A stretch of 64,000 nt of DNA from Hymenobacter sp. 15J16-1T3B (GTDB lineage Bacteria; Bacteroidota; Bacteroidia; Cytophagales; Hymenobacteraceae). Location: positions 186,001-250,000 of the forward strand of contig NZ_JAJFAV010000008.1 in the NCBI RefSeq assembly GCF_020711235.1, written 5' to 3'. This document shows positions 46,285-56,050 of the stretch, piece after piece. The translations under genes were made by a program, and so were the position numbers. Position 1 is the first letter of the stretch, and each line of letters begins with the position of its first letter. The notes under the pieces are model-generated. The model had not been told where the DNA came from. It was given only the letters and a program-made list of their open reading frames with translations, and ran no database searches.

Positions 46285-47070
46285 ATGGCTTTCCTCAAAT
46301 CCGATACCTGGCTGGACCTCGTCAAACACCTTGTGGTGATTGGGCTGGTGTCGCTGCTGCTGCTGTTTCTATTCTTCTTCGTGTACCTGCCCGTCACCAC
46401 CAACCACGGCGAAACCATCGTGGTGCCGAAGGTGACCGGCATGCAGCTGGCCGACTTGGAAGACTACCTCGATGAGCGCGACTTGGCCTACTTCGTCGAC
46501 GACAGCAGCTACTCGGCCACCTCGCGCCCCGGGCTGGTGCTCACCCAGGAGCCCAAGCCGGGCGAGAAGGTGAAGGAGGGCCGCAAGATTTACATCTCGG
46601 TGGCCATGAAAAACCCGCCGGTCATCAAGATGCCCAAGCTGACCGACGGCTCCGTGAAAAACGCCCAGATGATTTTGAACAGCTACGACCTGGTGGTGGG
46701 CAAAATCACGCTGGTGCCGGACCTGCGCCAGAACGCGGTGCTCAAGCAAGAAGTGGGCGGCAAGGAAATCAAGCCCGGGGACCCGATTACCAAAGGCACC
46801 CGCGTGGACCTGACCGTGGGCGACGGCCTGGGCAACCAGGAATTCCCGGTGCCGAGCGTGGTGGGCATGCCCGCCGACGAAGCCACCACCCTCCTGGCCG
46901 GGCAAGGCTTGCAAATCGGCGAGACCTTCTACCAGGCCCCCGAAGCGGGCCAGACCGAAGGCACCGTGGTGAAGCAGCGCCCCGAAGCCAGCGGCGGCGC
47001 CACCATCCGCTCCGGGCAGCTCGTGGACCTGTGGGTGGCCGGCGAAGAACCGCTCAAGCCCGTCAAGTAG
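46285..47070 (+). CDS. Membrane-anchored PASTA-domain protein
   Basis: A 261-residue protein with one N-terminal transmembrane helix (about 16-35) and three PASTA domains outside the membrane: about 45-115 (VVPKVTGMQLADLEDYL), 120-185 (IKMPKLTDGSVKNAQMIL) and 190-255 (VPSVVGMPADEATTLL). PASTA domains bind uncross-linked muropeptide; there is no kinase or PBP domain, which fits a cell-wall sensor or scaffold. Its gene follows ddl, a neighbour also of cell-wall function. Confidence 0.88.
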   Translation: MAFLKSDTWLDLVKHLVVIGLVSLLLLFLFFFVYLPVTTNHGETIVVPKVTGMQLADLEDYLDERDLAYFVDDSSYSATSRPGLVLTQEPKPGEKVKEGRKIYISVAMKNPPVIKMPKLTDGSVKNAQMILNSYDLVVGKITLVPDLRQNAVLKQEVGGKEIKPGDPITKGTRVDLTVGDGLGNQEFPVPSVVGMPADEATTLLAGQGLQIGETFYQAPEAGQTEGTVVKQRPEASGGATIRSGQLVDLWVAGEEPLKPVK

Positions 47071-47091
47071 AACGCAAGCCCCGTTTTCCAG

Positions 47092-47123
47092 AAGCCGCCC
47101 GGAATACTCCGGGCGGCTTTTTT
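47092..47123 (+). terminator. Terminator after the PASTA gene
   Basis: An 11-bp GC-rich stem (47092-47102 with 47109-47119) with a 6-base loop and six T following. Confidence 0.88.
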
Positions 47124-47207
47124 GTGCCCGCCCGGCGCAGAATGTGCGCCATCGGCAAAATCTTTTCCCGCGCCGGCTCGTTGGGGGTGCGTAACTTACC
47201 CCCGCTC

Positions 47208-49106
47208 ATGAACTATCGGCTACCTCTACCCCTGTTTGTTTGGGCCTGTCTGCTGACGTGCTTCGGCCTGCCCACGGCGCTGCGCGCCCAACAACTGCTG
47301 CCCCTGCCTGCCGACCCTGCCCGCGCCCAGGCCGTGGCTCCCGGTGCGGCAGCCCGCGGCACGGCCAGTACCGCCGCGCTGGCGTTGCCCTTCTTCGAAG
47401 ACTTTGCCGGGCAGCCCGAAGGCAAGCCCAACCGCACGCGCTGGAAAGACGGCAACGTGCTCGTCAACGAGCGGTTTTCGCAGACGCCGCCCTCCCGCGG
47501 CGTGGCCACCTTCGACGGCCTCGACTCGCTGGGGCGCTCCTACGGGCCGGCCTCCCTTTACGGCAACACCGACGTGCTCACCTCGCAGGCCATCGACCTG
47601 AGCGCCGGCCGCCCCGGCGACCGTACCTACCTGAGCTTTTACTGGCAGACGGGCTCCATCGCGGGCGGCCCCAACTACGAGACGGGCAGCCGCCTCGTGC
47701 GCTTGGTGCTCGAATTCCTTGACAACACCGGCGCCTGGCGGCAGGTGTGGTACAACCCAAGCCAGCAGGACGGCAACAGCCACACGTTGACGCGCTTCCG
47801 TCAGCGCTTTATTGCCGTCAACGACGCCCGTTACTTTCACGCGGGGTTTCGCTTCCGTTTCCGCAGCTACGGCCGCCTCTACGGTACCCTCGACACCTGG
47901 AACCTGGATTACCTGCGGCTCGACCGCAACCGCGACACCACCAACGTTTCCTACGCCGACCTGGTGCTGAGTTCACCTCTTTCGTCGCTGCTGAAGCGTT
48001 ACACGGCCATGCCGGCCTGGCAATACAACGCCGCGGCCAGCCCCGCGCAGGAACTGAACGACAGCACGTTTACCACCCTCAACAACCTCGACGACACGCT
48101 GGTGGTGGGCACGCCTTACTCCTACCAAGGCGTGGTGCGCGTGCTGCCGGCGGGCCCCGAAATTCCGTTCTTGAACGGTTCGGATTTCAGTGTAGCCGGG
48201 GCCAAGCAGAAGCGCCTTAACGGCTCGGTGCGCAGCGTGCCGCTGACGGTGGCCGTGGGCACGCGGGTGCAGCACAGCATCAACCTTTCCTTGCTTTCGG
48301 CGACGGGCTCGCCCAACGACACGGTGCGCCGCGTGACCGAATTCAACAACTACTACGCCTACGACGACGGGTCGGCCGAAGGCACCGCGCACTTGGCGCA
48401 GAGCCCCAACCTACCCACTTCCCGGGCCGTGCGCTTCGACCTGAACCGGCCCGATCAGGTGCTAAAAATTCGCTATTACTACGCCGGCGCCACCGGCAGC
48501 GGCACCATTCCCACCACCACCCCCGTCACGTTCGGCGTGTGGGATGCCGGCGCCGATGGCCAGCCCACCGCCACGCCCAAGGCCACCTTCACCGAAAGCC
48601 TGCCCACCAGCGTAGCCGCGGGCGGCTTCCGCGAGGTGACGTTCAGCCAGCCGGTGCCCGTCAGCGGACGGTTTTTCATTGGCTACACCCAGCCGGCCAA
48701 TACTCCGCTGTTCATCTTGTTCGGCGCCGACCTCAACAGTTACCAACCCCGCCTGACGTTCTACGACCGGGAGAACAACGTTTGGTCGCCCTTCGACACG
48801 GCAGCTAAGTTTGTGCCCATTCTGCGGCCCGTCATGTCGGGGGTGGTTAGCAGCGCCCACAGCGCCGCTGCCGATGCCGCCGTGCAGATCTTCCCCAACC
48901 CCAGCTCGGGCGTGGTGCAGGTGCAGGGCCGCTACACCCGCGCCGTGGCCCTCGATGCGCTGGGCCGCACCGTGTGGGAGCAGCCGGCGGCCCAGGCCGG
49001 CCAAGCGCAGCTGGACCTACGCCGCTTGCCGGCCGGCGTATACCTACTGCGCCTCACCCTGCCCAACGGCTCGGTGGGCACCCAGCGCCTGGTGCTACAG
49101 CCCTAA
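47208..49106 (+). CDS. Secreted protein with type IX sorting domain
   Basis: A 632-residue protein with a signal peptide (MNYRLPLPLFVWACLLTC... ending RAQQ) and a C-terminal type IX secretion sorting domain (about 555-632): VQIFPNPSSGVVQVQG, LDALGRTVWE, LDLRRLPAGVYLLRL, QRLVL. The middle is beta-rich, with FEDFAG and NYETGSRLVRLVLEF-like segments typical of adhesin or lectin folds in this phylum; no catalytic motif was seen. ATG 47208 gives the signal peptide. Substrate is unknown. Confidence 0.9.
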   Translation: MNYRLPLPLFVWACLLTCFGLPTALRAQQLLPLPADPARAQAVAPGAAARGTASTAALALPFFEDFAGQPEGKPNRTRWKDGNVLVNERFSQTPPSRGVATFDGLDSLGRSYGPASLYGNTDVLTSQAIDLSAGRPGDRTYLSFYWQTGSIAGGPNYETGSRLVRLVLEFLDNTGAWRQVWYNPSQQDGNSHTLTRFRQRFIAVNDARYFHAGFRFRFRSYGRLYGTLDTWNLDYLRLDRNRDTTNVSYADLVLSSPLSSLLKRYTAMPAWQYNAAASPAQELNDSTFTTLNNLDDTLVVGTPYSYQGVVRVLPAGPEIPFLNGSDFSVAGAKQKRLNGSVRSVPLTVAVGTRVQHSINLSLLSATGSPNDTVRRVTEFNNYYAYDDGSAEGTAHLAQSPNLPTSRAVRFDLNRPDQVLKIRYYYAGATGSGTIPTTTPVTFGVWDAGADGQPTATPKATFTESLPTSVAAGGFREVTFSQPVPVSGRFFIGYTQPANTPLFILFGADLNSYQPRLTFYDRENNVWSPFDTAAKFVPILRPVMSGVVSSAHSAAADAAVQIFPNPSSGVVQVQGRYTRAVALDALGRTVWEQPAAQAGQAQLDLRRLPAGVYLLRLTLPNGSVGTQRLVLQP

Positions 49107-49204
49107 CGGCGCGCGTAACTTCGCCCGAATTTGCTTGTTTAGTGGGCCCCGGCGCTTCCCTCGGCGGGGCCCACCCGTTTTCCCGTTTTACCTGTTCTCC
49201 ATCC

Positions 49205-49504
49205 ATGAACGACATCACCCCCGCCGAGCTGAAAGAGCGTCAGCAGCAAAACCAGACTCCCGTTATCATCGACGTGCGCGAGCCGTGGGAATACGAGGAA
49301 ACGCGCATCAACGGCAGCCAGAACATTCCGCTCGGCGAGCTGCCCGGCAAGATCGAAGACCTGGAGGAGCTGAAGCACCAGGAAATAGTGGTGCACTGCA
49401 AAGGCGGGGGCCGCTCGGCCACGGCCAAGGCCCTGCTGCAGCAGCACGGCTTCGACAAGGTGCGCAACCTGCTCGGCGGCATCTCGGCCTACAACGCCGG
49501 CTAA
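49205..49504 (+). CDS. Single-domain rhodanese
   Basis: A 99-residue rhodanese with VIIDVREPWEYEETRINGSQNIP and the active loop VVHCKGGGRSATA (C65). It is a cytoplasmic sulfur-transfer or signalling rhodanese. It lies 98 bases after the sorted protein and is followed by a hairpin and seven T. It is not part of the sulfur module far upstream. Confidence 0.92.
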   Translation: MNDITPAELKERQQQNQTPVIIDVREPWEYEETRINGSQNIPLGELPGKIEDLEELKHQEIVVHCKGGGRSATAKALLQQHGFDKVRNLLGGISAYNAG

Positions 49505-49525
49505 GCTTCGCCTCCCAACATGCCG

Positions 49526-49564
49526 AACGTCATTCCGCGCTGGCCGTGGAATGACGTTTTTTTC
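49526..49564 (+). terminator. Terminator after the rhodanese gene
   Basis: An 11-bp perfect stem (49526-49536 with 49548-49558) followed by a run of T. Confidence 0.82.
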
Positions 49565-49578
49565 TGCCGTCCAGGGCC

Positions 49579-51504
49579 TCACGCCACGGCCAGTTGCCCG
49601 CCGGGGGTGTAGCGCAGCTGTCCGGTGTCCACCAAGTCGCGCAGCAGGGCAGTCAGCACCTCGGCCTGGGCGGGCGCGAAGCCGGCCAGCAACTCCCGCG
49701 GCGTTTGCGGCGCGCTGCGGAGCTGGCTGAGCACTTGGGCCCGCAGATCGGCCGCCACGGCCGGCTTCTGCTGACTGCGCTTTTCGGCCAGGCAATGGTC
49801 GCAGATGCCACAGCGCGCACTGTCCACCTCGCCGAAGTACTCCAGCAGCTGCTGCTGCCGGCAGCGCGTGCCGGCGGCGTACCGCACAACGGCCTCGGTT
49901 TTGAGCACGTCCCGGTCGCGGGCGGCTTCCAGGCTGCGGGCGTCGAGCGGCAGGCGGCCCACGTCGAAGCGCGGGGTGGTGAACAATGCCTGCGGCGAGT
50001 CGTGGCGCGGCTGGTACTGCACAATGCCCGACTTGTGCAGAAACTCGAGCGTCTTGCGCACTTCCACGGTGCTCCAGCGCAGCGTCTGGCTCAGTTGCCC
50101 CTCCGACACGCTGATGAAGCTGCTGAATACCTCGCCCCCGTAGTGCCGCAAAATGGCCTTGATGAGCTGGTCGTGGCGTACGTTGGCGACCTGGAAGCGG
50201 TACAGGTCGCGGGCGTCGATGGGAATAAACACCTTGGCCGGGTTGTTCACCGCTTCGTTGAGCTGCACCAACCCAGCTTTTTCCAGGGTGCGCAGGGAGT
50301 TATGCACGTCCAGGGGCTTGAGCCGGTACGTGCTGGCGAAAGCGCCGAGGTCGAAATCGAAGGCCACCAGCTCGCCCCCGCCCACGGCCGTGCCGGAGTA
50401 GTTGGCCAGGGCTTGGTACACGCGCTTTACCACGTCGAGCGGCGGGTGGCTCTGCAGCACGCGGCGGCGCATTTCGTCGGCGTCGTTGGGGGCCCAGAGC
50501 AGCACGGCAAAGGCGTACAGCTCGTCGCGCCCGGCCCGGCCGGCTTCCTGGTAGTAGGCTTCGAGCGAGTCGGGCGCGTCGAGGTGCACCACGCAGCGCA
50601 CGTCGGGCTTGTCGATGCCCATACCGAAGGCGTTGGTGGCCACCACGATGCGCGTTTTGTCGTTGGTCCACTCCTGCTGCACGCGGCTGCGCTGCTCGGC
50701 GGGCAGGCCGGCGTGGTAGGCGGCGGCGCTCAGGCCGTGCTGCTGCAGCCAGGCAGCGGCCAGTTCGGTTTGCTTGCGGGTGCGCGCGTACACCACGGCC
50801 GTTTTGCCGGGCCCCACGCCCTTGAGCACCTGCAGCAGCCGCTGCAGCTTGTCTTCGGTTTCGAGCACCGAGTACGAGAGGTTGGGCCGCTGGAAGCTGC
50901 GCTGAAACGTCTGCCCCGTCGGTCCGAAGTGGAGCTTTTCGCGGATGTCGCGGCGCACGTTCTCGGTGGCCGTGGCCGTGAGGGCTAGCACCGGCACGCC
51001 GGGCAGCAACTCGCGCAGGGCGCTGATTTGCAGGTAAGGCGGGCGGAAGTCGTAGCCCCACTGCGAGAGGCAGTGCGCCTCGTCGACGGCAATGAGCTGC
51101 ACCTTCATCTTGGGCACGCGGGCCCGGAACATATCCGTCAGCAGGCGCTCGGGCGACACGTAGAGAAACTTCACCGGCCCGTACACGCAGTTGTCCAGCG
51201 TCTGGTCGATGTCGCGGTGGCTCATGCCGGCGTACACCGCTTCGGCTTTGATGCCGCGCTTGCGCAGGTTTTCCACCTGGTCCTTCATCAGCGCAATCAG
51301 CGGCGAAACGACCAGGCACAGCCCTTCCCGCGCCAACGTGGGCACCTGAAAGCAAATGCTCTTACCGCCGCCCGTGGGCAGCAGCGCCAGCGTGTCCTGC
51401 CCGGCCAGCACCGAGCGGATAATATCCTCCTGCCCCGGCCGGAACGCCCGGTGCCCCCAATGTTCACGCAGGACGGACAGAATGTCTTCGGTAGGAGCAG
51501 CCAC
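49579..51504 (-). CDS. recQ: RecQ ATP-dependent DNA helicase
   Basis: A 641-residue RecQ. Helicase motifs: LLPTGGGKSICFQVP (motif I), VDEAHCLSQWGYDFRP (motif II with the RecQ-specific loop), NAFGMGIDKPDVR and QEAGRAGRD (motifs V-VI). A zinc site follows (CRQQQLLEYFGEVDSARCGICDHC) and winged-helix parts close the protein. No ATG starts the frame; GTG 51504 begins the conserved part, with a TTG at 51561 as the alternative. It unwinds DNA in recombination repair. The gene stands alone and converges on the rhodanese gene. Confidence 0.95.
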   Translation of the reverse strand: MAAPTEDILSVLREHWGHRAFRPGQEDIIRSVLAGQDTLALLPTGGGKSICFQVPTLAREGLCLVVSPLIALMKDQVENLRKRGIKAEAVYAGMSHRDIDQTLDNCVYGPVKFLYVSPERLLTDMFRARVPKMKVQLIAVDEAHCLSQWGYDFRPPYLQISALRELLPGVPVLALTATATENVRRDIREKLHFGPTGQTFQRSFQRPNLSYSVLETEDKLQRLLQVLKGVGPGKTAVVYARTRKQTELAAAWLQQHGLSAAAYHAGLPAEQRSRVQQEWTNDKTRIVVATNAFGMGIDKPDVRCVVHLDAPDSLEAYYQEAGRAGRDELYAFAVLLWAPNDADEMRRRVLQSHPPLDVVKRVYQALANYSGTAVGGGELVAFDFDLGAFASTYRLKPLDVHNSLRTLEKAGLVQLNEAVNNPAKVFIPIDARDLYRFQVANVRHDQLIKAILRHYGGEVFSSFISVSEGQLSQTLRWSTVEVRKTLEFLHKSGIVQYQPRHDSPQALFTTPRFDVGRLPLDARSLEAARDRDVLKTEAVVRYAAGTRCRQQQLLEYFGEVDSARCGICDHCLAEKRSQQKPAVAADLRAQVLSQLRSAPQTPRELLAGFAPAQAEVLTALLRDLVDTGQLRYTPGGQLAVA

Positions 51505-51657
51505 GGCGGATAAAGGCGTTTGGGGACGGCGAAGATACGCCCCCTCCAGCAGTGTCGCCAATTGCTGGCGGCTCAGACTGACCGTCAGGGCCGCTTTGCA
51601 GTAGCCGCCGGTGCTACCTACTTCCCCGCAATGACCGGGACGTTACTGTCGCACAAA

Positions 51658-51687
51658 AAAGCCCGGCCTCTCGCGAAGCCGGGCTTT
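51658..51687 (-). terminator. Terminator after the phage-type gene
   Basis: A 10-bp stem (51658-51667 with 51678-51687) with AAAGCCCGGC arms; on the minus strand six T follow. Confidence 0.82.
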
Positions 51688-51717
51688 CCCAATCTATCAA
51701 TACAACACTAAAGCTTG

Positions 51718-52509
51718 TTAGGCCGCAGCCTGACCGTTTTCACGGTCGTCGATGGTCTTCTTCAGGTTGGCAATAGCCTGGGTGGCGCGCTCCTGGTCCA
51801 GCTTGTTGATGTTCAGCAGCATTTTGGTTTTCTCCTGCCGCGTCACCACCGGGTGGTTGAGCAAGCGGATGATTTCCTCTTTCTGCTGCGCCGTAGCGTA
51901 GGCCGGGTTGGCAGCGGCCGGGGCCAGGGGCTCGGCTACAGCCGGGGCGGGCTGTTCGGTCACCACGGCCTTCATCGGAGCAGGCTCAGCGGAAGCCGAC
52001 TGCTGCCGGGCTTCGGGCATGTTGCCACCGTACTCCATTTCTTCGGCCGGGGTGGGCTCATAGCCGGCAGCGCGGATAATCCAGGCCAGGATGTTGCGGT
52101 AAGCTTTGCCGATGGCACGCGTCTGCGCCATGGAGGCAATGGCAAACTCCTGGTAGAATTTCTTGCCTTGCTCCTTGTTGGAGCAGATGGCGAAGCCGGC
52201 GCCGACGGTGTGCTGGCTGCGCAAGTCAAACAGCGTCACCTTCGCTTGGTACTTAATCTCCGAGTCGGTGCTCATGTTGATGACGTGGTCGACGATGGGC
52301 ACAATGCCCAGGCGCGAGCCGGCGTACTGCCAGCCTTCCACGTTCACGAACTCTTTGCCTTGCACCGAAGTCGTGAGCTTGTTTTCCTTGATGAAGTTCG
52401 CCAAGTCCTTGGCCAAGGTCAACGTCTCGTCCGAGCGCGAGATGTCGTAGCTCTCTGCTTTCGGCTTGCGAATCGGTGCTTGTGCTTTGTCTTTTTGTGC
52501 CTCAGTCAT
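51718..52509 (-). CDS. Phage-type conserved protein of unknown function
   Basis: A 263-residue protein. Residues 20-155 form a conserved domain with DLANFIKENKLTTSVQGKEFVNVEGWQYAGSRLGIVP and FAIASMAQTRAIGKAYRNILAWIIRAAGYEPTPAEEM, a pattern met in genes of Bacteroidota phages and islands; the Ala/Pro linker (170-205) and a helical tail (about 208-263) follow. ATG 52509 is used. It stands alone here among housekeeping genes with its own promoter, so it may be a domesticated copy. Possible role in DNA metabolism is guesswork. Confidence 0.7.
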   Translation of the reverse strand: MTEAQKDKAQAPIRKPKAESYDISRSDETLTLAKDLANFIKENKLTTSVQGKEFVNVEGWQYAGSRLGIVPIVDHVINMSTDSEIKYQAKVTLFDLRSQHTVGAGFAICSNKEQGKKFYQEFAIASMAQTRAIGKAYRNILAWIIRAAGYEPTPAEEMEYGGNMPEARQQSASAEPAPMKAVVTEQPAPAVAEPLAPAAANPAYATAQQKEEIIRLLNHPVVTRQEKTKMLLNINKLDQERATQAIANLKKTIDDRENGQAAA

Positions 52510-52549
52510 GGCTTCTTCCTTTAGTCCCTGTAGTACGTTCTGTGTTACG

Positions 52550-52584
52550 TAAAGATAACGCATCGGCCTGCCCGAAGGTGCAAA
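52550..52584 (-). promoter_or_regulatory. Promoter of the phage-type gene
   Basis: On the minus strand TTTG (52581-52584) is followed after 23 bases by TATCTTTA (52550-52557), seven of eight matching the TAnnTTTG consensus. The ATG is 41 bases downstream. Confidence 0.45.
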
Positions 52585-52760
52585 ATAATGCAGATTTTTT
52601 AGCAAATTTTATCATTGAATATCAGCAACTTACATACAGTATTCAAAAATATAAAAGCTAAAGCCTTTAGCACAACAGTTGCCTTAGCATCAAAGTGCCC
52701 GTCAACTGGCTTTTCCTTACCCGGCTGGTGGGGCCGCTGGCAGTAGCTATACGCAAAAAA

Positions 52761-52790
52761 AGCCGCCGCGTCTGGGTAGACGCGGCGGCT
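52761..52790. terminator. Bidirectional terminator
   Basis: A perfect 13-bp stem (52761-52773 with 52778-52790) and GGGT loop, with seven A before and CTTTTT after. It ends the ABC ATPase gene, which comes from the right. Confidence 0.85.
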
Positions 52791-52829
52791 CTTTTTACAA
52801 TGGTTTCGGGGCGCTGGCGGCGCTCCGGC

Positions 52830-53483
52830 TTACTCCAGAATGTGCCCGTCGCGCATGGTGATTTTGCGGTCGGCCATGGCGGCGAGCTGGTCGTTGTGGG
52901 TGACGATGACGAATGTCTGGCCCAGCTCCTTGCGCAGCAGGAAAAAAATCTGGTGCAGCTCGGCCGCATTCTTCGAATCGAGGTTGCCCGAAGGCTCGTC
53001 GGCGAAGATGATTTCGGGCGAGTTGATCAAGGCCCGGGCTACCGACACCCGCTGCTGCTCTCCGCCCGACATTTCCGAGGGCTTGTGGTCGGCGCGGCGC
53101 TCCAGATTCAGCATGCCCAGCAATTCGCGGGCCCGGACGCGGGTTTCTTTTTCGGAGCGACCGGCCAAGTAAGCGGGCAGGCACACGTTTTCCAGGGCAG
53201 TGAATTCGGGCAGCAGGTTGTGGAACTGGAACACGAAACCGATGTGGCGGTTGCGGAACTTGGCCAGTTCGGAGCGCTTCAGGGTGCTGACGGATTCGCC
53301 GTCGAAGAGCACCTCGCCGGTGTCGGGCGTATCCAGCGTGCCCAGGATGTGCAGCAGGGTGCTTTTGCCGGCGCCCGAGGAGCCGACGATGGACACGATT
53401 TCGGACTTTTCGATGGTCAGGTCGATGCCCTTGAGCACTTCCAGCGAACCGTAGCGTTTGCGGATGTTGACGGCCTGCAGCAA
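52830..53483 (-). CDS. ABC transporter ATP-binding protein, LolD-like
   Basis: A 217-residue ATPase of the LolD/MacB group: Walker [10 protein letters not shown] (34-42), signature [15 protein letters not shown], Walker [15 protein letters not shown] and the switch His in VTHND. The EPSGNLDS sequence is characteristic of the LolCDE/MacB class, which extracts lipoproteins or works in export. The permease partner is not adjacent. The start is TTG 53483; no ATG is in frame upstream. Its own terminator lies just below it. Confidence 0.9.
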   Translation of the reverse strand: MLQAVNIRKRYGSLEVLKGIDLTIEKSEIVSIVGSSGAGKSTLLHILGTLDTPDTGEVLFDGESVSTLKRSELAKFRNRHIGFVFQFHNLLPEFTALENVCLPAYLAGRSEKETRVRARELLGMLNLERRADHKPSEMSGGEQQRVSVARALINSPEIIFADEPSGNLDSKNAAELHQIFFLLRKELGQTFVIVTHNDQLAAMADRKITMRDGHILE

Positions 53484-53571
53484 ACCGGCGGGGGATTAGG
53501 AGAAAGGAAGACGAATACGGGCAAAGCTACGCAGAACCGCCCGATGCGGGTTGTCCCGTATCTTGGCCCGT

Positions 53572-54669
53572 ATGCGCAACCGGCCGCTTATACGCAAGCT
53601 CCGCCTTGGCGGCTTACTCCCGCTGCTTTTCCTGCTGCTGGCCAGCCGCTGCGAGCCGCCCGCCCAAGCCACGTCCCCCGGGCTGGTGCCGCCCGCCGCG
53701 CGCCTGCGCGGGGTGAGCTGGGTGGCCGCCGACTCCACCACCGAAGACGAAATCCGGGAGCTGCAGCGCAACCACGTCACCTGGATTGCCCAGACGCCCT
53801 TCGGCTGGCAGGCCGATTCGGCCTCGCCGGACGTTGTGCTTCACACCGGCGGCGGGCGGCAGCGGCGCGCGTTCTGGGGCGAGGCCGACAGCGGGCTGGT
53901 GCACACGGCCCGGCTGGCCCGGCGCCACGGCATCCGCACCTTATTAAAGCCCCACCTCTGGCTGCGCAGCCGCGGGCAATGGCCCGGGCAGGTGCAGATG
54001 CGCAGCGCCGCCGATTGGCAGCACTGGTTTAGCAGCTACGCTGTCTTCATTCTGCACTACGCCCGGCTGGCCGAGCAGCACCGCATGGAGGCACTCTGCA
54101 TTGGCACGGAGCTCAAGCACGCCGCCGTGGAGCACGAAGCCGAGTGGCGCCGGCTCATCGGCGACATCCGGCAAGTATACCACGGGCAGCTCACCTACGC
54201 CGCCAACTGGCACGAGGAGTACGAGCACGTGCGCTTCTGGGACGCGCTGGATTTTATCGGCGTGCAAGCTTACTTCCCCCTTACCGCGCGCGCCCGGCCC
54301 GATACCGCCGAGTTGCGCCGGGCCTGGCTCCCGCACTTGCTGGCCCTGGCCCGCGTGCAGCAGCGCTACGGCAAGCCGGTGCTCTTCACCGAAGCCGGCT
54401 ACCGCTCCATTCCCACGGCGGCCGCCGCGCCCTGGGAGTGGCCCGACCCGCGCCAGCCCACGCCCGAAGACGACGCCACCCAGGCCGCCTGCTACGAAGC
54501 CCTGTTCCGCAGCTGCTGGCGGCAGCCCTGGCTGGCCGGCATCTTCATCTGGAAGTGGTACCCCGGCCTGCCGCCCGACGCCCAGGGCCGGCGCCGCACC
54601 GATTACACGCCCCAGCACCGCCCGGCTGAGCAAGTCATGGCCCGCTGGTACGGCTTGGGCGAGCCGTAA
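53572..54669 (+). CDS. Glycoside-hydrolase-like protein (GH113-type TIM barrel)
   Basis: A 365-residue protein with a hydrophobic N-terminal segment (about 8-26, LGGLLPLLFLLLASRC) that may be a signal peptide; a Cys follows but Arg before it does not suit a lipobox. The rest is a TIM barrel with LRGVSWVAAD at the first strand and probable acid/base E180 in CIGTELKHA and nucleophile E274 in LFTEAGYRS, the layout of family GH113 beta-mannanases. A WKWYPG segment lies near the C-terminus. ATG 53572 is preferred over TTG 53551. The substrate is not known here. Confidence 0.75.
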   Translation: MRNRPLIRKLRLGGLLPLLFLLLASRCEPPAQATSPGLVPPAARLRGVSWVAADSTTEDEIRELQRNHVTWIAQTPFGWQADSASPDVVLHTGGGRQRRAFWGEADSGLVHTARLARRHGIRTLLKPHLWLRSRGQWPGQVQMRSAADWQHWFSSYAVFILHYARLAEQHRMEALCIGTELKHAAVEHEAEWRRLIGDIRQVYHGQLTYAANWHEEYEHVRFWDALDFIGVQAYFPLTARARPDTAELRRAWLPHLLALARVQQRYGKPVLFTEAGYRSIPTAAAAPWEWPDPRQPTPEDDATQAACYEALFRSCWRQPWLAGIFIWKWYPGLPPDAQGRRRTDYTPQHRPAEQVMARWYGLGEP

Positions 54670-54841
54670 CGATGCACATCGAATTCGGGCTAGGTTTGCG
54701 CCCTGAGGCAGCAACTTATCTATACAGCTGATTATCAAACCTTACCTACGTGTTACTTATCACAGATTACCTGTCACCTAAAATATTGCCTACTTTCGCG
54801 GGCACATTTCCGGAACCCGAAAACCCACTCTCGTTCACTGT

Positions 54842-56050
54842 ATGAACATTCACGAATATCAGGGCAAGGACATCCTCAAGCGTTATGGCGTACGCGTGCA
54901 AGAAGGCATCGTGGCCGAAACGGCTGAGGAGGCGGTAGAGGCCGCTAAAAAGCTCACCGAGCAGACCGGCACCGGCTGGCACGTGATTAAGGCCCAGATC
55001 CACGCGGGCGGCCGCGGCAAGGGCGGCGGCGTGAAGCTGGCCAAAAACCTTGACCAGGTACGTGAAATTGCCGGCCAGATCATCGGCATGCAGCTGGTAA
55101 CCAAGCAAACCGGCCCCGAAGGGCGCAAAGTGCACAAGGTGCTGGTGGCCCAAGACGTGTACTACCCCGGCGAGTCGCAGCCCCAGGAATTTTACATGTC
55201 GGTGCTGCTGGACCGCGCTTCCGGCCGAAACGTCATTATCTACACCACCGAGGGTGGGATGGACATCGAGGAAGTAGCTGAGGCGCATCCCGACAAGATT
55301 CTGAAAGAGTACGTGGACCCGCGCGTGGGCTTCCGCCCCTTCCAGGCCGGCAAGATTGCCTTCAACCTGGGCCTGTCGGGCGAGGCGTACAAGGAGATGG
55401 TGAAGTTCGTAACGGCCCTCTACAAGGCCTACGACGACACCGACTCGGCCATGTTCGAAATCAACCCGGTGCTCAAGACCTCGGACAACAAGATCCTGGC
55501 CGTGGACGCCAAGGTGACGCTGGACGAAAACGCGCTGTACCGCCACAAGGACTTCGCCGCCCTGCGCGACACCAACGAGGAAGACCCGTTGGAAGTGGAA
55601 GCCTCGGCTTCGAACCTGAACTACGTGAAGCTCGACGGCAACGTGGGCTGCATGGTGAACGGTGCCGGCCTGGCCATGGCCACCATGGACATCATCAAGC
55701 TGAGCGGCGGCGAGCCGGCTAACTTCCTCGACGTAGGGGGTGGAGCCAACGCGCAGACCGTGGAAGCCGGTTTCCGCATCATCCTGAAGGACCCGAACGT
55801 GAAGGCCATCCTGATCAACATCTTCGGGGGCATCGTGCGCTGCGACCGGGTGGCCAACGGCGTGGTGGAAGCCTACAAGAACATCGGCGACATCCGCGTG
55901 CCCATCATCGTGCGCCTGCAAGGGACCAACGCCGAGGAAGGCGCCCGCATCATCGACGAGTCGGGCCTGAAGGTGTACTCGGCCGTGCTGCTGAAGGACG
56001 CCGCCCAGAAGGTGAAAGAAGTGCTGGCCATGCAAGAGCAACAAGCCTAA
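54842..56050 (+). CDS. sucC: Succinyl-CoA synthetase beta subunit
   Basis: A 402-residue SucC (succinyl-CoA + ADP/GDP + Pi to succinate + NTP; TCA cycle). The N-terminus [12 protein letters not shown] and the [19 protein letters not shown] phosphohistidine/nucleotide-binding part, FEINPVL, and the C-terminal [20 protein letters not shown] and [15 protein letters not shown] are all typical. The alpha subunit is not adjacent. A TACTTTCG box at 54791-54798 fits a promoter. A hairpin ends the gene. Confidence 0.97.
   Translation: MNIHEYQGKDILKRYGVRVQEGIVAETAEEAVEAAKKLTEQTGTGWHVIKAQIHAGGRGKGGGVKLAKNLDQVREIAGQIIGMQLVTKQTGPEGRKVHKVLVAQDVYYPGESQPQEFYMSVLLDRASGRNVIIYTTEGGMDIEEVAEAHPDKILKEYVDPRVGFRPFQAGKIAFNLGLSGEAYKEMVKFVTALYKAYDDTDSAMFEINPVLKTSDNKILAVDAKVTLDENALYRHKDFAALRDTNEEDPLEVEASASNLNYVKLDGNVGCMVNGAGLAMATMDIIKLSGGEPANFLDVGGGANAQTVEAGFRIILKDPNVKAILINIFGGIVRCDRVANGVVEAYKNIGDIRVPIIVRLQGTNAEEGARIIDESGLKVYSAVLLKDAAQKVKEVLAMQEQQA

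Larger units (their letters stand above)
52510..52829. other. Intergenic region with promoter and terminator
   Basis: No gene is seen. It holds the promoter of the phage-type gene (52550-52584) and the bidirectional hairpin at 52761-52790. The middle (52600-52670) is AT-rich. Confidence 0.5.
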
